Shown here: in pieces, positions 1 to 8,033 of the stretch
Layout: the number at the start of each line of letters is the position of its first letter
How positions within the stretch are numbered: the first letter of the stretch is position 1
From: JAWWPG01 sp033850885
GTDB lineage: Bacteria > Actinomycetota > Actinomycetes > Propionibacteriales > Nocardioidaceae
Assembly: GCA_033850885.1 (NCBI GenBank)
Contig: JAWWPG010000021.1
Span: forward strand, 62,001 to 126,000
Length of the DNA stretch: 64,000 bases
Direction: 5' to 3'
Program-made: the position numbers and the translations under genes
The notes under the pieces: model-generated
What the model was told of the DNA's origin: nothing
Seen by the model: only the letters and a program-made list of their open reading frames with translations
Databases searched by the model: none

Positions 1-1
1 C

Positions 2-205
2 GGACACCTGCCGGGCAAGTACGTGCATGCGTTGTTCTCGTCATCGGCGCTGACCAGCTTCAAGGTCACGTTCACGTTGACAGATGGCAACGCACTGCAC
101 GGTGTGTCGATCACCGGACCGTTCTACGGCGACCACGGCGACTGCACCTACTCCATCATCTTCGACCTGACGGCCGATCCCGTCACCATCACCGCGCCCC
201 AGTAG
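2..205 (+). CDS. LprG/LppX-like lipoprotein, C-terminal end (partial)
   Basis: Only the last 67 residues lie in the window; the gene begins upstream. The visible part is beta-strand-like and ends with DPVTITAP, resembling the C-terminal strand of the LppX/LprAFG lipoprotein family, whose members carry triacylated lipids between the membrane and the cell envelope in mycobacteria. The identification rests mainly on context. The next gene, 12 bp downstream on the same strand, closely matches the P55 major facilitator, and lprG-p55 is a known two-gene lipid-export operon. The signal peptide and lipobox would lie outside the window. Two Cys-free strands and one Cys (GDCTY) are visible. Family assignment is moderately sure; an unrelated small secreted protein cannot be excluded. 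Confidence 0.6.
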   Translation, partial: GHLPGKYVHALFSSSALTSFKVTFTLTDGNALHGVSITGPFYGDHGDCTYSIIFDLTADPVTITAPQ

Positions 206-217
206 CGGCGGCCCGTC

Positions 218-1996
218 GTGAGCTACCCCGTGACGCGCGCGCTTGCCACCCCGCGCGCCCTGCTCGTTCTCGCGGCGATCGCCGTCGGCTTCGCGGCGGC
301 GGACACCTATGTCGTGGTCCTAGCGCTGCCCGACATGATCGCATCCGTCGGGCTCAGCATCGACCAGCTGCAGCGGGGCGCACCCGTCGTGTCCGGCTTC
401 CTGCTCGGCTACGTAGCCATGCTGCCGCTGGTCGGCCGGATCGCCGACATCCGTGGCCGGATCCCCGTCCTCGTGGGCTCCCTGGTGGCGTTCTCCGTCG
501 GTTCGCTGGTGACGGCAGCGTCGTACGACCTGGTGACGATGGTGGCCGGTCGCTTCATCCAGGGCGCCGGCGGCGGCGGGCTGGTGCCGGCCACACTCGC
601 GCTGGTCGCGGACATCTGGCCGGCCGAGCGCCGAGGGCTTCCGCTCGGCGTCGTCGGTGCGGTCCAGGAGCTCGGCGCTGTCATCGGACCGCTGTACGGC
701 GCCCTGATCCTCACCCGGTGGACCTGGCGGACGATCTTCTGGGTGAACCTGGCCGCCAGCCTCGTCATCGTGGCCGCCCTGCTCACCGTCGGTGCCCGCC
801 CCACGGCCGAGAGTGCCGTCGCGTCACCGGCGAAGTCACGGCGACCCACTCTCGACTTCCCCGGGATCGCGCTGGCGCTGCTCGCGCTGGCGGCGCTCGT
901 GCTCGTCATGACCGAGCCGCAGCGGCTCGCCAGCGGGCTGACCACCGGGCTGGCTTTCATCAGGTACGCCGGGGACAGCAGGTGGTCGACGCCGATGTCG
1001 TTGGCCTTCGTGGTCCTGCTAGCCCTCTTCGTGGTTCGCCAGGCGACGGCACGGCGGCCGCTGGTCGGCTGGCGCGGCTGGCGCGGGCTCGCCCGATCGG
1101 CCGACCTGCCGGGTGCCGCCCTGCTGGCTGTCGTGCTGGCCGGCATCGTGCTGGCATTCGCGACCGCGGACCCCCAGGTCGAGGTCCTCTCCTCGGCGGG
1201 TCCCTGGCTGCTGACCGTGAGCGCAGCGGCCGCGGTCGCCTTCGTGCTCCGGCAGCGAAGTGCCGCCACGCCCCTCGTCCCGCCGGGTGCTCTGCGCGCC
1301 CGGCCGGCGTGGGGAGCCCTCGTCGTCAGCTTCTTCGTCGGGTGCGCCCTGATCGCCGCACTGGTCGACGTGCCCATCTTTGCCCGGGTGACGGTCTACC
1401 CTCACTCCCAGCTCGATGCGGCCCTGGTCCTGGTCCGCCTGCTGGTGGCGATCCCGGTCGGTGCCGTACTGGGGGGCTACCTGTGTCGCCGGGTCCGGGC
1501 AACGGTGCTGGCGAGTGCCGGCATGGCGCTCGCCGGCCTCGGGTTCGTGACGATGACGACCTGGGGCCTGACGACGCTGAACCACGCGGACGCGACGCTT
1601 CCGCTTGTGGCCTGCGGGCTGGGCTTCGGAATCTCCATCGCACCCACGAACGCAGCCCTGCTGGCCGCCAGCGACGATGCCGTCCACGGGCTTGCGTCCG
1701 CCTTCCTCGTGGTGGCTCGCATGGTCGGCATGCTCGTCGGGGTATCAGCGCTGACCACGATCGGGCTCCGCCGGTTCTACCAGGTCTCGGCCGCTCAGCC
1801 GACGCTGCACCAGGTGTGTCACGCCAACGCCATCTGCCCCGCGTACGTGAACGCGCTCAAGGAGGCAGGCATCGCTCAGCTGCACGTGGTGTTCTGGGGA
1901 GCAGCGGTCTGTGCCGGAGCGGCAGCTGTCCTCTCCGCCGTGCTGTTGCGACCGGCCGAGCCTCAGGCGTCGATCGCGTCGATGTCCAGCTCATAG
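218..1996 (+). CDS. P55-like MFS exporter (14-TM, DHA2-type)
   Basis: A 592-residue major facilitator with about 14 hydrophobic segments. The N-terminus has DTYVVVLALPDMI, close to the DTYVVV stretch of mycobacterial P55 (Rv1410c). It is followed by loop motif A, GRIADIRGRIP, and a QELGAVIGPLYG stretch typical of helix 5 (motif C region) in drug/H+ antiporters. Near the C-terminus, HGLASAFLVVARMVGMLVGVSAL also matches the pattern of P55. P55 works with LprG to move triacylglyceride-type lipids and some drugs across the membrane, so the same role is inferred here from sequence and neighbour. It is about 70 residues longer than P55, mostly in a loop in the middle. The start is GTG, 12 bp after the upstream stop. 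The 3' end overlaps the convergent parE by 34 bp. Confidence 0.85.
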   Translation: MSYPVTRALATPRALLVLAAIAVGFAAADTYVVVLALPDMIASVGLSIDQLQRGAPVVSGFLLGYVAMLPLVGRIADIRGRIPVLVGSLVAFSVGSLVTAASYDLVTMVAGRFIQGAGGGGLVPATLALVADIWPAERRGLPLGVVGAVQELGAVIGPLYGALILTRWTWRTIFWVNLAASLVIVAALLTVGARPTAESAVASPAKSRRPTLDFPGIALALLALAALVLVMTEPQRLASGLTTGLAFIRYAGDSRWSTPMSLAFVVLLALFVVRQATARRPLVGWRGWRGLARSADLPGAALLAVVLAGIVLAFATADPQVEVLSSAGPWLLTVSAAAAVAFVLRQRSAATPLVPPGALRARPAWGALVVSFFVGCALIAALVDVPIFARVTVYPHSQLDAALVLVRLLVAIPVGAVLGGYLCRRVRATVLASAGMALAGLGFVTMTTWGLTTLNHADATLPLVACGLGFGISIAPTNAALLAASDDAVHGLASAFLVVARMVGMLVGVSALTTIGLRRFYQVSAAQPTLHQVCHANAICPAYVNALKEAGIAQLHVVFWGAAVCAGAAAVLSAVLLRPAEPQASIASMSSS

Positions 1997-4044
1997 GCGC
2001 CCTGCACGATGAACTCCTTGCGGGGGGCGACGTCGTTTCCCATCAGGAGTTCGAACACGTCCTCGGCCGCCGCCCCGTCGTCGATCGTGATCCGCCGCAA
2101 AGTCCGTCGGCGGGGGTCCATGGTGGTCTCCGCCAGCTGCTGGGCGTCCATCTCGCCGAGTCCCTTGTAGCGCTGGATCGGGTCCTTCCAGCGCTGGCCC
2201 TTCTTGGTCAGCTCCGCCAGCCGCCGCTGCAGCTCGTCGTCGCTGTAGGTGTAGAGGAACCTCTCCGCGCCCTTCCTCGGGTTGGACAGCTCGATGCGGT
2301 GTAGCGGCGGAACCGCGGTGAAGACGCGTCCCTCCCGAAGCAGCTCGCGCATGTGGTTGTGGAACAACGTGGTGAGCAGGCATCTGATGTGGGCGCCGTC
2401 GGTGTCCGCGTCCGCCATGAAGATGATCTTGCCGTAGCGGGCCTGCTCGAGGTCGAACGTGCGTCCGCTGCCCGCCCCGACCACCTGGATGATCGACGCA
2501 CACTCGGCGTTCTGCAGCATCTCCCCGGATGACTTCTTCTGCGTGTTGAGGATCTTGCCCCGGATCGGTAACAGTGCCTGGAACTCCGAGTCGCGGGCCA
2601 GCTTCGCCGTACCGAGTGCTGAGTCTCCCTCCACGATGAACAGCTCGCACCGCTCGACGTCGTTGCTTCGGCAGTCGGCGAGCTTCGTGGGCAGCGCACT
2701 CGACTCCAGCGCATTCTTGCGTCGCTGCGTGTCACGCTGCTGGCGCGCCGCAACCCGGGTGCGCGCGGCGGACACGACCTTCTCGAGCACCGCACGGCTC
2801 TGCTGCTTCTCTGCCCGCCTGGACGACGTGAGGAACGCCCTCAACCGGTTGGAGGCCACCTTGGCGACAATCCTGGACGCCGCAGGGGTTCCGAGCACCT
2901 CCTTGGTCTGGCCCTCGAACTGCGGCTCGGCCAGCCGAACCGTGACGACGGCGGTCATTCCCTCGAGGACGTCGTCCTTGACCAGGTCGGCCTCACCCGC
3001 CTTGAGCAGCCCGCGGGTGGCCCGGAGCACCTCGTTGAACGTCTTCGTGAGCGCGCGCTCGAAGCCGGCGACATGGGTGCCCCCCTTGGGCGTCGCAATC
3101 ACGTTGACGAACGAACGGACCTCCGTGTCGTACCCGGTGCCCCACCGCAGCGCGATGTCGACACCGAGCTCACGCTCCACGTCCTGGGGAGTCATGTGGC
3201 CGGCCTCGTCGAGGAGCGGGACCGTCTCCGTGAACGAGTCGGAGCCCTGCAGGCGCACCACATCGGTGACCGGAGGGTCCGCAGCCAGGAACTCGCAGAA
3301 CTCGCCGATGCCCCCGTCATGGCGGAAGGTCTCCTCGTACGCCACATCGCCGCGCAGGTCGCGGATCCGGATCCCCAGGCCGGGAACGATGAACGACGTC
3401 TGGCGCGCCCGGGTGACGAGCTCGTCGAGGGCGACGCGCGCGTCCTTCGTGAAGACCTGGCGGTCGGGCCAGAACCGAACCCGGGTGCCGGTCACGCCCT
3501 TGCGGACCCGGCCCCGGGAGACCAGATCCGAAGCTGCGGTGAAGGGCGCGTCCGGGCCGTCCGCGGAGAACAGGCCGGGGACACCGCGCTTGAAGGACAT
3601 CGCGCGGGTGGCGGGGCTGCGGTCGACCTCCACGTCGAGCCGGGCCGAGAGCGCGTTGACGACCGACGCCCCGACGCCGTGCAGGCCGCCTGTCGCGATG
3701 TACGAGCCGCCGCCGAACTTCCCTCCCGCATGCAGCTTCGTGTAGACCACCTCGACGCCGCTGAGCCCGGTTTTGGGCTCGACGTCGACCGGGATGCCGC
3801 GCCCGTCGTCACTGACCTCGACCGAGCCGTCACGATGCAACGTGACAACGATTTCATGACAATAGCCAGCGAGCGCCTCGTCGACACCGTTGTCGATGAT
3901 CTCCCATACGCAGTGCATCAAGCCACGGGTGTCGGTGGACCCGACATACATCCCGGGCCGCTTCCGGACAGCGTCCAGTCCCTCGAGAACCAGCAGGTGA
4001 CGGGCGTTGTACGTCGAATCGACGGCGGCGACGCGACGGGGCAC
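1963..4044 (-). CDS. parE: Type IIA topoisomerase subunit B (ParE/GyrB-like)
   Basis: A 693-residue ATPase subunit of a type II topoisomerase, partner of ParC (not in the window), that decatenates or relaxes DNA. The GHKL ATPase motifs are clear: EIIDNGVDEAL, DDGRGIPVD and GGLHGVGASVVNALS in the first 130 residues. The TOPRIM domain carries FIVEGDSALG and MADADTDGAHIR, and the C-terminal QRYKGLGEMDAQQL is the family signature. In Streptomyces the parE homologue also sits beside hrdB, so the rpoD neighbour at 6-7.5 kb favours ParE over housekeeping GyrB. The reading frame stays open 14 codons further upstream, but a GTG at 4044 has a strong ribosome site (GAGGAGA) 5-6 nt before it and is preferred. 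The 3' end overlaps the P55-like gene. Confidence 0.92.
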   Translation of the reverse strand: MPRRVAAVDSTYNARHLLVLEGLDAVRKRPGMYVGSTDTRGLMHCVWEIIDNGVDEALAGYCHEIVVTLHRDGSVEVSDDGRGIPVDVEPKTGLSGVEVVYTKLHAGGKFGGGSYIATGGLHGVGASVVNALSARLDVEVDRSPATRAMSFKRGVPGLFSADGPDAPFTAASDLVSRGRVRKGVTGTRVRFWPDRQVFTKDARVALDELVTRARQTSFIVPGLGIRIRDLRGDVAYEETFRHDGGIGEFCEFLAADPPVTDVVRLQGSDSFTETVPLLDEAGHMTPQDVERELGVDIALRWGTGYDTEVRSFVNVIATPKGGTHVAGFERALTKTFNEVLRATRGLLKAGEADLVKDDVLEGMTAVVTVRLAEPQFEGQTKEVLGTPAASRIVAKVASNRLRAFLTSSRRAEKQQSRAVLEKVVSAARTRVAARQQRDTQRRKNALESSALPTKLADCRSNDVERCELFIVEGDSALGTAKLARDSEFQALLPIRGKILNTQKKSSGEMLQNAECASIIQVVGAGSGRTFDLEQARYGKIIFMADADTDGAHIRCLLTTLFHNHMRELLREGRVFTAVPPLHRIELSNPRKGAERFLYTYSDDELQRRLAELTKKGQRWKDPIQRYKGLGEMDAQQLAETTMDPRRRTLRRITIDDGAAAEDVFELLMGNDVAPRKEFIVQGAYELDIDAIDA

Positions 4045-4287
4045 GGGTCTCCTCAGACAGCGTGAGGCACAGGTCAACGAGAGCACGACTGGGGGTGCAC
4101 GAGAACCCTACTCGGCGGGCCCGACACAGCCGGGCAGCCCACGCGTCGGCGCGACACGCAGGACCCAAACCGCCGGATGCGGCGGCGAATGGCTTCGAAG
4201 GGACACGATGCGACGTATGGTCTAAGTAACGAGTCATCAGCTCGGGACACGTCGGGGAATGTTTCATGGTCTGTTGGATGTTCCTAT

Positions 4288-4299
4288 GACAACGTTGTC
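4288..4299. promoter_or_regulatory. 12-bp perfect palindrome upstream of the DUF7455 gene
   Basis: GACAACGTTGTC is a perfect 12-bp palindrome, 26 bp before the GTG of the DUF7455 gene, in the 281-bp divergent spacer between parE and that gene (4045-4325). It could be an operator or part of a promoter. No regulator is linked to it here, and a chance palindrome cannot be excluded. I see no open frame or RNA gene in the rest of the spacer. Confidence 0.3.
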
Positions 4300-4325
4300 C
4301 TACGGATTACAGGAAGGGGCCACAC

Positions 4326-4577
4326 GTGACGACAGCCGTTGCACCTAGCCCCAGGTTCACTTCCCTTGACCGGTGTGACCGATGTGGAGCGCAGGCGTAC
4401 GTGGGCGTCGAGCTCGCCAGCGGACGCGGGCTGCTGTTCTGCGCACACCACGCCCGTGAGCACGCTGAGAAGCTGCACGAGGTTGCCTCGACGATCCACG
4501 ATGACACCGGCACACTCGCCACCCGGGCGCCGAAGCCGGCTCCCGAAGAGAACAAGCTGGCTCCCGAGGAGCACTGA
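4326..4577 (+). CDS. DUF7455 family small Cys-rich protein
   Basis: An 83-residue protein with the pattern DRCDRCGAQAYV (Cys-x2-Cys near residue 18), then LLFCAHHARE, a Cys-His-His group near residue 40. It matches the small actinobacterial family DUF7455, commonly found between parE and the primary sigma gene. The Cys/His residues look like a small metal-binding (probably zinc) module, with a charged, disordered tail after residue 60. No function is known. The GTG start has a good ribosome site (GGAAGGGG) at a proper distance. The stop lies only 8 bp from the stop of an opposing reading frame (see the remnant at 4586-4698). Confidence 0.85.
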   Translation: MTTAVAPSPRFTSLDRCDRCGAQAYVGVELASGRGLLFCAHHAREHAEKLHEVASTIHDDTGTLATRAPKPAPEENKLAPEEH

Positions 4578-4585
4578 GACCTGGT

Positions 4586-4698
4586 TCAGAGCCGCATCCA
4601 GCTCTTCCCCTCGTTGGCGGTCACCTTGAGGTGGCCGTCTTCTTGCTGTTCGGCCCAGATGGCCGGCAGGGGCTCCTGGGTCTCGCGACTGGCCGTGC
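4586..4698 (-). pseudogene. Coding-like tail in the -1 frame after the RCC1 stop
   Basis: Directly after the stop of the RCC1 gene, the -1 frame on the same strand stays open for 37 codons and ends at 4586. It reads like protein (PLPAIWAEQQEDG, then LKVTANEGKSWMRL), and almost every third codon base is G or C, as in neighbouring genes. It has no start codon of its own. It is either the natural C-terminus of the RCC1 gene, now out of frame through an indel or a -1 frameshift, or the surviving 3' end of an older gene disrupted when the RCC1 gene arrived. I do not recognise the family. Read-through, a true frameshift and an assembly error cannot be told apart from the sequence. Confidence 0.35.
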
Positions 4699-5868
4699 TT
4701 ACACCCGCGCGGGGACCGGACGGCTGGTCGTGTCGCCGAGCCCGAGCTGCCCGCTGAAGTTGTCTCCCCAGCACCACAAGCTCTGGTTCGTCCGGATCCC
4801 GCAGGTGTGGAAGTTGCCGGCGCTGACCAACGCCCAGTCGGTGCCTTGGCCGACGTGAGCGGGCTGGTGCCGCCCGGTCGTGTGGCCAAGCCCCAGCTCG
4901 CCCGAAAGATCGTCGCCCCAGCACCACAGGGTGTGGTTGGCCCGGAGCCCGCACGTGTGGGCGAAGCCGGTGCTGATCAGTGCCCAGTCGGCGGTGCCGC
5001 CGACCCTGGAGGGTCGCAGCCGGGAGGTGGTGTTGCCGAGTCCGAGCTGGCCGTAGCCGTTGTACCCCCAGCACCACAGGGTGTGGTCGACATGCAGGCC
5101 GCAGGTGTAACTCTCACCGGTGGCGATCTGAGCCCAGTCGTCACCCTGGCCGACCCGGGTGGGTCGATGGCTCTGTGTCCACCTGGCACCGAACCCGAGC
5201 TGGCCGTCGGTGTTGTAGCCCCAACACCACAGGGTGTGGTTGACGTGGATCCCGCAGGTATGCGAGCCGCCGAGGCTGATCTGCGTCCAGTCGCTCACCT
5301 GGCTGACCTGCGTCGGCCGATCCCGGTTCCGCGTGCCGCCGAGGCCGAGCTCGCCGAAGCCGTTGTCGCCCCAGCACCACAGGGAGCCGCTGATCCGGAT
5401 CCCGCAGCTGCGGTAGCCGCCAGTGCTGACCAGCGCCCAGTTGGCGCCATTGCCGACCCGTGCCGGTCGGAGACGGTCCGGCCCGTCGCCGAGCCCGAGC
5501 TGGCCGCTGAGGTTGCCTCCCCAGCACCACAGGGTGTGGTTGGTCGTTATTCCGCACGTATGCACGTCTCCGGTGCTGATGGATGCCCAGTCGGTGCCCT
5601 GGCCGACCCGAGTAGGGACGTTTCGGTAGGTCTTGTCGCCGACGCCTAACTGGCCGACAAAGTTGGCTCCCCAACACCACAGAGTGTGGTCAGTGCGGAT
5701 CCCGCAGGTCTGGTCGGGACCGCCGCTGATGGTCACCCAGACGTTTCCCGTCGAAGTGACCCGCGCCGACGAAACGTTCGCCGCCACGCCCGCTGTCGAT
5801 GCAGCCGCCATGGTCCCGAGGACGGCAATGAAACACGAGACCAGAAACGCCAACCGATGACGAGCCAT
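4699..5868 (-). CDS. Secreted RCC1-repeat (seven-bladed beta-propeller) protein
   Basis: A 389-residue protein with an N-terminal signal peptide (hydrophobic residues 6-25, AxA-like cleavage near 30) and seven almost identical 50-residue repeats. They start at Trp44, 94, 144, 194, 245, 295 and 345. Each reads roughly W-x2-IS-TG-x2-HTCGI-x2-NHTLWCWG-x-N-x2-GQLGLG, the RCC1/BNR2 propeller unit, and seven repeats give one complete propeller. Every repeat has two Cys (TCG and WCWG), 14 in all, so disulfides within or between blades are likely for an exported protein. A GGGA ribosome site precedes the ATG. Eukaryotic RCC1 is a nucleotide-exchange factor, but secreted bacterial relatives have no known activity and are probably binding scaffolds. 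The gene sits between parE/DUF7455 and rpoD and may be a lineage-specific insertion. A coding-like tail follows in another frame. Confidence 0.85.
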   Translation of the reverse strand: MARHRLAFLVSCFIAVLGTMAAASTAGVAANVSSARVTSTGNVWVTISGGPDQTCGIRTDHTLWCWGANFVGQLGVGDKTYRNVPTRVGQGTDWASISTGDVHTCGITTNHTLWCWGGNLSGQLGLGDGPDRLRPARVGNGANWALVSTGGYRSCGIRISGSLWCWGDNGFGELGLGGTRNRDRPTQVSQVSDWTQISLGGSHTCGIHVNHTLWCWGYNTDGQLGFGARWTQSHRPTRVGQGDDWAQIATGESYTCGLHVDHTLWCWGYNGYGQLGLGNTTSRLRPSRVGGTADWALISTGFAHTCGLRANHTLWCWGDDLSGELGLGHTTGRHQPAHVGQGTDWALVSAGNFHTCGIRTNQSLWCWGDNFSGQLGLGDTTSRPVPARV

Positions 5869-5977
5869 ATCGTGTCCCTACGTCCGAGGACGGAGCCGTG
5901 AGCCCCGAGCCGTTCTGGTCCAAGGCACGCAGCGTATCGCCGGCAACGTCCGCACGTACGCAGGTTCGGCAGGAGGA

Positions 5978-7558
5978 TCAGTCGAGATAGTCGCGCAGGA
6001 CCTGAGACCTTGATGGGTGGCGCAGCTTCGACATGGTCTTGGACTCGATCTGCCGGATCCGCTCCCGCGTGACGCCGTACACCTTGCCGATCTCGTCGAG
6101 CGTCTTCGGCTGTCCGTCGGTGAGCCCGAACCGCATCGAGACGACGCCGGCCTCGCGCTCGGAGAGCGTGTCCAGCACCGCGTGCAGCTGCTCCTGGAGC
6201 AGGGTGAAGCTCACCGCGTCCGCCGGGACGATCGCCTCGGAGTCCTCGATCAGGTCACCGAACTCCGAGTCGCCGTCCTCACCCAGAGGGGTATGCAGCG
6301 AGATCGGCTCACGACCGTACTTCTGGACCTCGACGACCTTCTCCGGCGTCATGTCGAGCTCCTTGGCGAGCTCGTCCGGTGTCGGCTCGCGCCCGAGGTC
6401 CTGCAGCATCTGACGCTGGACCCGCGCTAGCTTGTTGATGACCTCCACCATGTGGACCGGGATCCGGATCGTGCGGGCCTGGTCGGCCATCGCACGGGTG
6501 ATGGCTTGCCGGATCCACCAGGTCGCGTACGTCGAGAACTTGAAACCCTTCGTGTAGTCGAACTTCTCGACGGCACGGATCAGCCCCAGGTTGCCTTCCT
6601 GGATGAGGTCGAGGAACAGCATCCCTCGTCCGGTGTACCGCTTCGCCAGCGAGACCACCAGCCGCAGGTTGGCCTCGAGGAGGTGGTACTTCGCGCGATG
6701 ACCGTCCTCCGCGATCCACTGCAGCTCGTCGAGCAGCTTCGCCGAGACCTTCTTCTCCCGGCCGAGCTTCTCCTCCGAGAACAGCCCGGCCTCGATCCGC
6801 TTGGCCAGCTCGACCTCTTGCTCGGCGTTGAGCAGGGGGACCTTGCCGATCTGCTTCAGGTAGTCCTTGACCGGGTCTGCCGTGGCGCCGGCGACGGTGA
6901 CCGTCTGCTCCGGCTCGTCGTTGTCATCGGCCTCGGAGAGGACGAACCCCTCCTTCTCGTCCTCCTTCAGGGTGGGGTCGTTCTCGAGGTCCTTCTCGAA
7001 GATGGCATCGTCGATGTCCTCGAGGCGCTTCTTCTGCAGGAGGTCGACCTCGTCACCGGGGAGCAGCGCGAGCGGGTCGACGACCTCGGGGTCGAGGTCG
7101 GCCGCGACCGGATCGAGGTCCGCGGTCGTCACGTCCTGCTTCGCGGTCACCTTCTCGGCGGTGGTCGTCCTGGCCGGCGTCTTCTTCGCCACGGTCTTCC
7201 GAGAGGGAGAGGTCTTCGTGCTGGAGGTCTTGGCCGCGGGGCCGGCGGACCCGCCGTCATCCTCCGTGACAGATCGCACGGCGGATACCGGACTCTTCGT
7301 CGCCTGGGTCTTCCTCGCCGACCTGGTCTTGGAGGCGCCCTTCTGAGCGGTCGGGTGTGCAGAGCTCGCCGGCTGCGCCGCCGCCGAGACGCTCGAGCGC
7401 TTGGCTGTCGCTGCTGCCGACACCGACTTGCGAGCACCGGCACTCTCCGAAACGGGATCTGATGCAGGGCGGGGCGCGCTCAACGACACGAGCAACCTCT
7501 CGTCGATCTGGCTCGGGGCGCGGCGTGGCCCGGTCATGTCAAGACGCCGCATCTCCAT
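5978..7558 (-). CDS. rpoD: Primary sigma factor RpoD (HrdB/SigA)
   Basis: A 526-residue group 1 sigma-70 factor that directs RNA polymerase to housekeeping promoters. The first 200 residues are a low-complexity Ala/Ser/Thr/Lys-rich segment followed by an acidic stretch, as in HrdB. Region 1.2 begins at DPVKDYLKQIGKVPLL. Region 2 contains the RpoD signature GLIRAVEKFDYTKGFKFSTY, ATWWIRQAI (-10 recognition). Region 3 follows with RIPVHMVE. Region 4.2 has the helix-turn-helix TLDEIGKVYGVTRERIRQIE and ends in LRHPSRSQVLRDYLD, the usual C-terminus. The start is uncertain: ATG codons lie at 7558 and 7537, and neither has a strong ribosome site. The location beside parE matches Streptomyces. Confidence 0.97.
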   Translation of the reverse strand: MEMRRLDMTGPRRAPSQIDERLLVSLSAPRPASDPVSESAGARKSVSAAATAKRSSVSAAAQPASSAHPTAQKGASKTRSARKTQATKSPVSAVRSVTEDDGGSAGPAAKTSSTKTSPSRKTVAKKTPARTTTAEKVTAKQDVTTADLDPVAADLDPEVVDPLALLPGDEVDLLQKKRLEDIDDAIFEKDLENDPTLKEDEKEGFVLSEADDNDEPEQTVTVAGATADPVKDYLKQIGKVPLLNAEQEVELAKRIEAGLFSEEKLGREKKVSAKLLDELQWIAEDGHRAKYHLLEANLRLVVSLAKRYTGRGMLFLDLIQEGNLGLIRAVEKFDYTKGFKFSTYATWWIRQAITRAMADQARTIRIPVHMVEVINKLARVQRQMLQDLGREPTPDELAKELDMTPEKVVEVQKYGREPISLHTPLGEDGDSEFGDLIEDSEAIVPADAVSFTLLQEQLHAVLDTLSEREAGVVSMRFGLTDGQPKTLDEIGKVYGVTRERIRQIESKTMSKLRHPSRSQVLRDYLD

Positions 7559-7612
7559 TGTGTCACGGGAACCGCCCCGCTCAAGCGATCCGGCACGGTG
7601 GCGAGATGGATT

Positions 7613-7930
7613 CTAGCTCAGAGCAGAGGAGCCCGGCGCCTCGTCGACGGTACCGCCACCATCGGCCGACGATTCCTCGCGCTCGCGGGCCGCGCGGCGG
7701 GCTGCACGCTTGGCAGCCTTCTTGGCGGCTTTCTTGGCCGCTCCAGGGCCGCGCATACGGGTGCCCTGACCGGAGCCCTCACCGGCGCCGGCCCCTGGGC
7801 CGCCGCTGCTCGCCGTCTTCTTGGCCGCTTGCCGGGCCGCCTTCTTCGCAGCCTGTCGGGCCGCCTTCTTGGCGCTCTTTCTGGCGGCGACGCGCTGGGC
7901 CTGATCGTTGCTCTCTTCTTCACTGCTCAT
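7613..7930 (-). CDS. Lys/Ala-rich histone H1-like basic protein
   Basis: A protein of about 105 residues made largely of AAKKAAR-type repeats. An acidic start (SSEEESNDQAQ) is followed by one Lys/Ala block (near residues 16-45), a Gly-rich linker (GGPGAGAGEGSG), a second block (AAKKAAKKAAKRAARRAAR) and an acidic tail. This composition resembles bacterial H1-like proteins and the tails of actinobacterial HU proteins, which bind DNA or RNA without sequence specificity, so nucleic-acid binding is inferred only from composition. The ATG at 7930 is chosen; a GTG five codons upstream (7945) is also possible, and neither has a good ribosome site. The gene lies 54 bp upstream of rpoD on the same strand. 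The opposite strand is also open here, but only as a by-product of the repeats. Confidence 0.6.
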   Translation of the reverse strand: MSSEEESNDQAQRVAARKSAKKAARQAAKKAARQAAKKTASSGGPGAGAGEGSGQGTRMRGPGAAKKAAKKAAKRAARRAAREREESSADGGGTVDEAPGSSALS

Positions 7931-8033
7931 GTTGATCGAACCCACTTTCGTGGTCGTGGCTGCACTTGTGCAGCCTGCTTCCAGCCCGGCGGAGTTGTGC
8001 CGGGCCGCATGCGCACGTGCGGGATCTGGAGGG

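Noticed and set aside
4007..4225. A 72-codon frame on the + strand in the parE/DUF7455 gap
   Set aside because: It starts inside parE on the opposite strand, has no ribosome site, and its composition (Arg/Gly/Thr) is not protein-like.
4807..5649. A 280-codon + strand frame opposite the RCC1 gene, with internal repeats
   Set aside because: Its repeats simply mirror the RCC1 blades on the other strand. It has no signal peptide, known motif or ribosome site.
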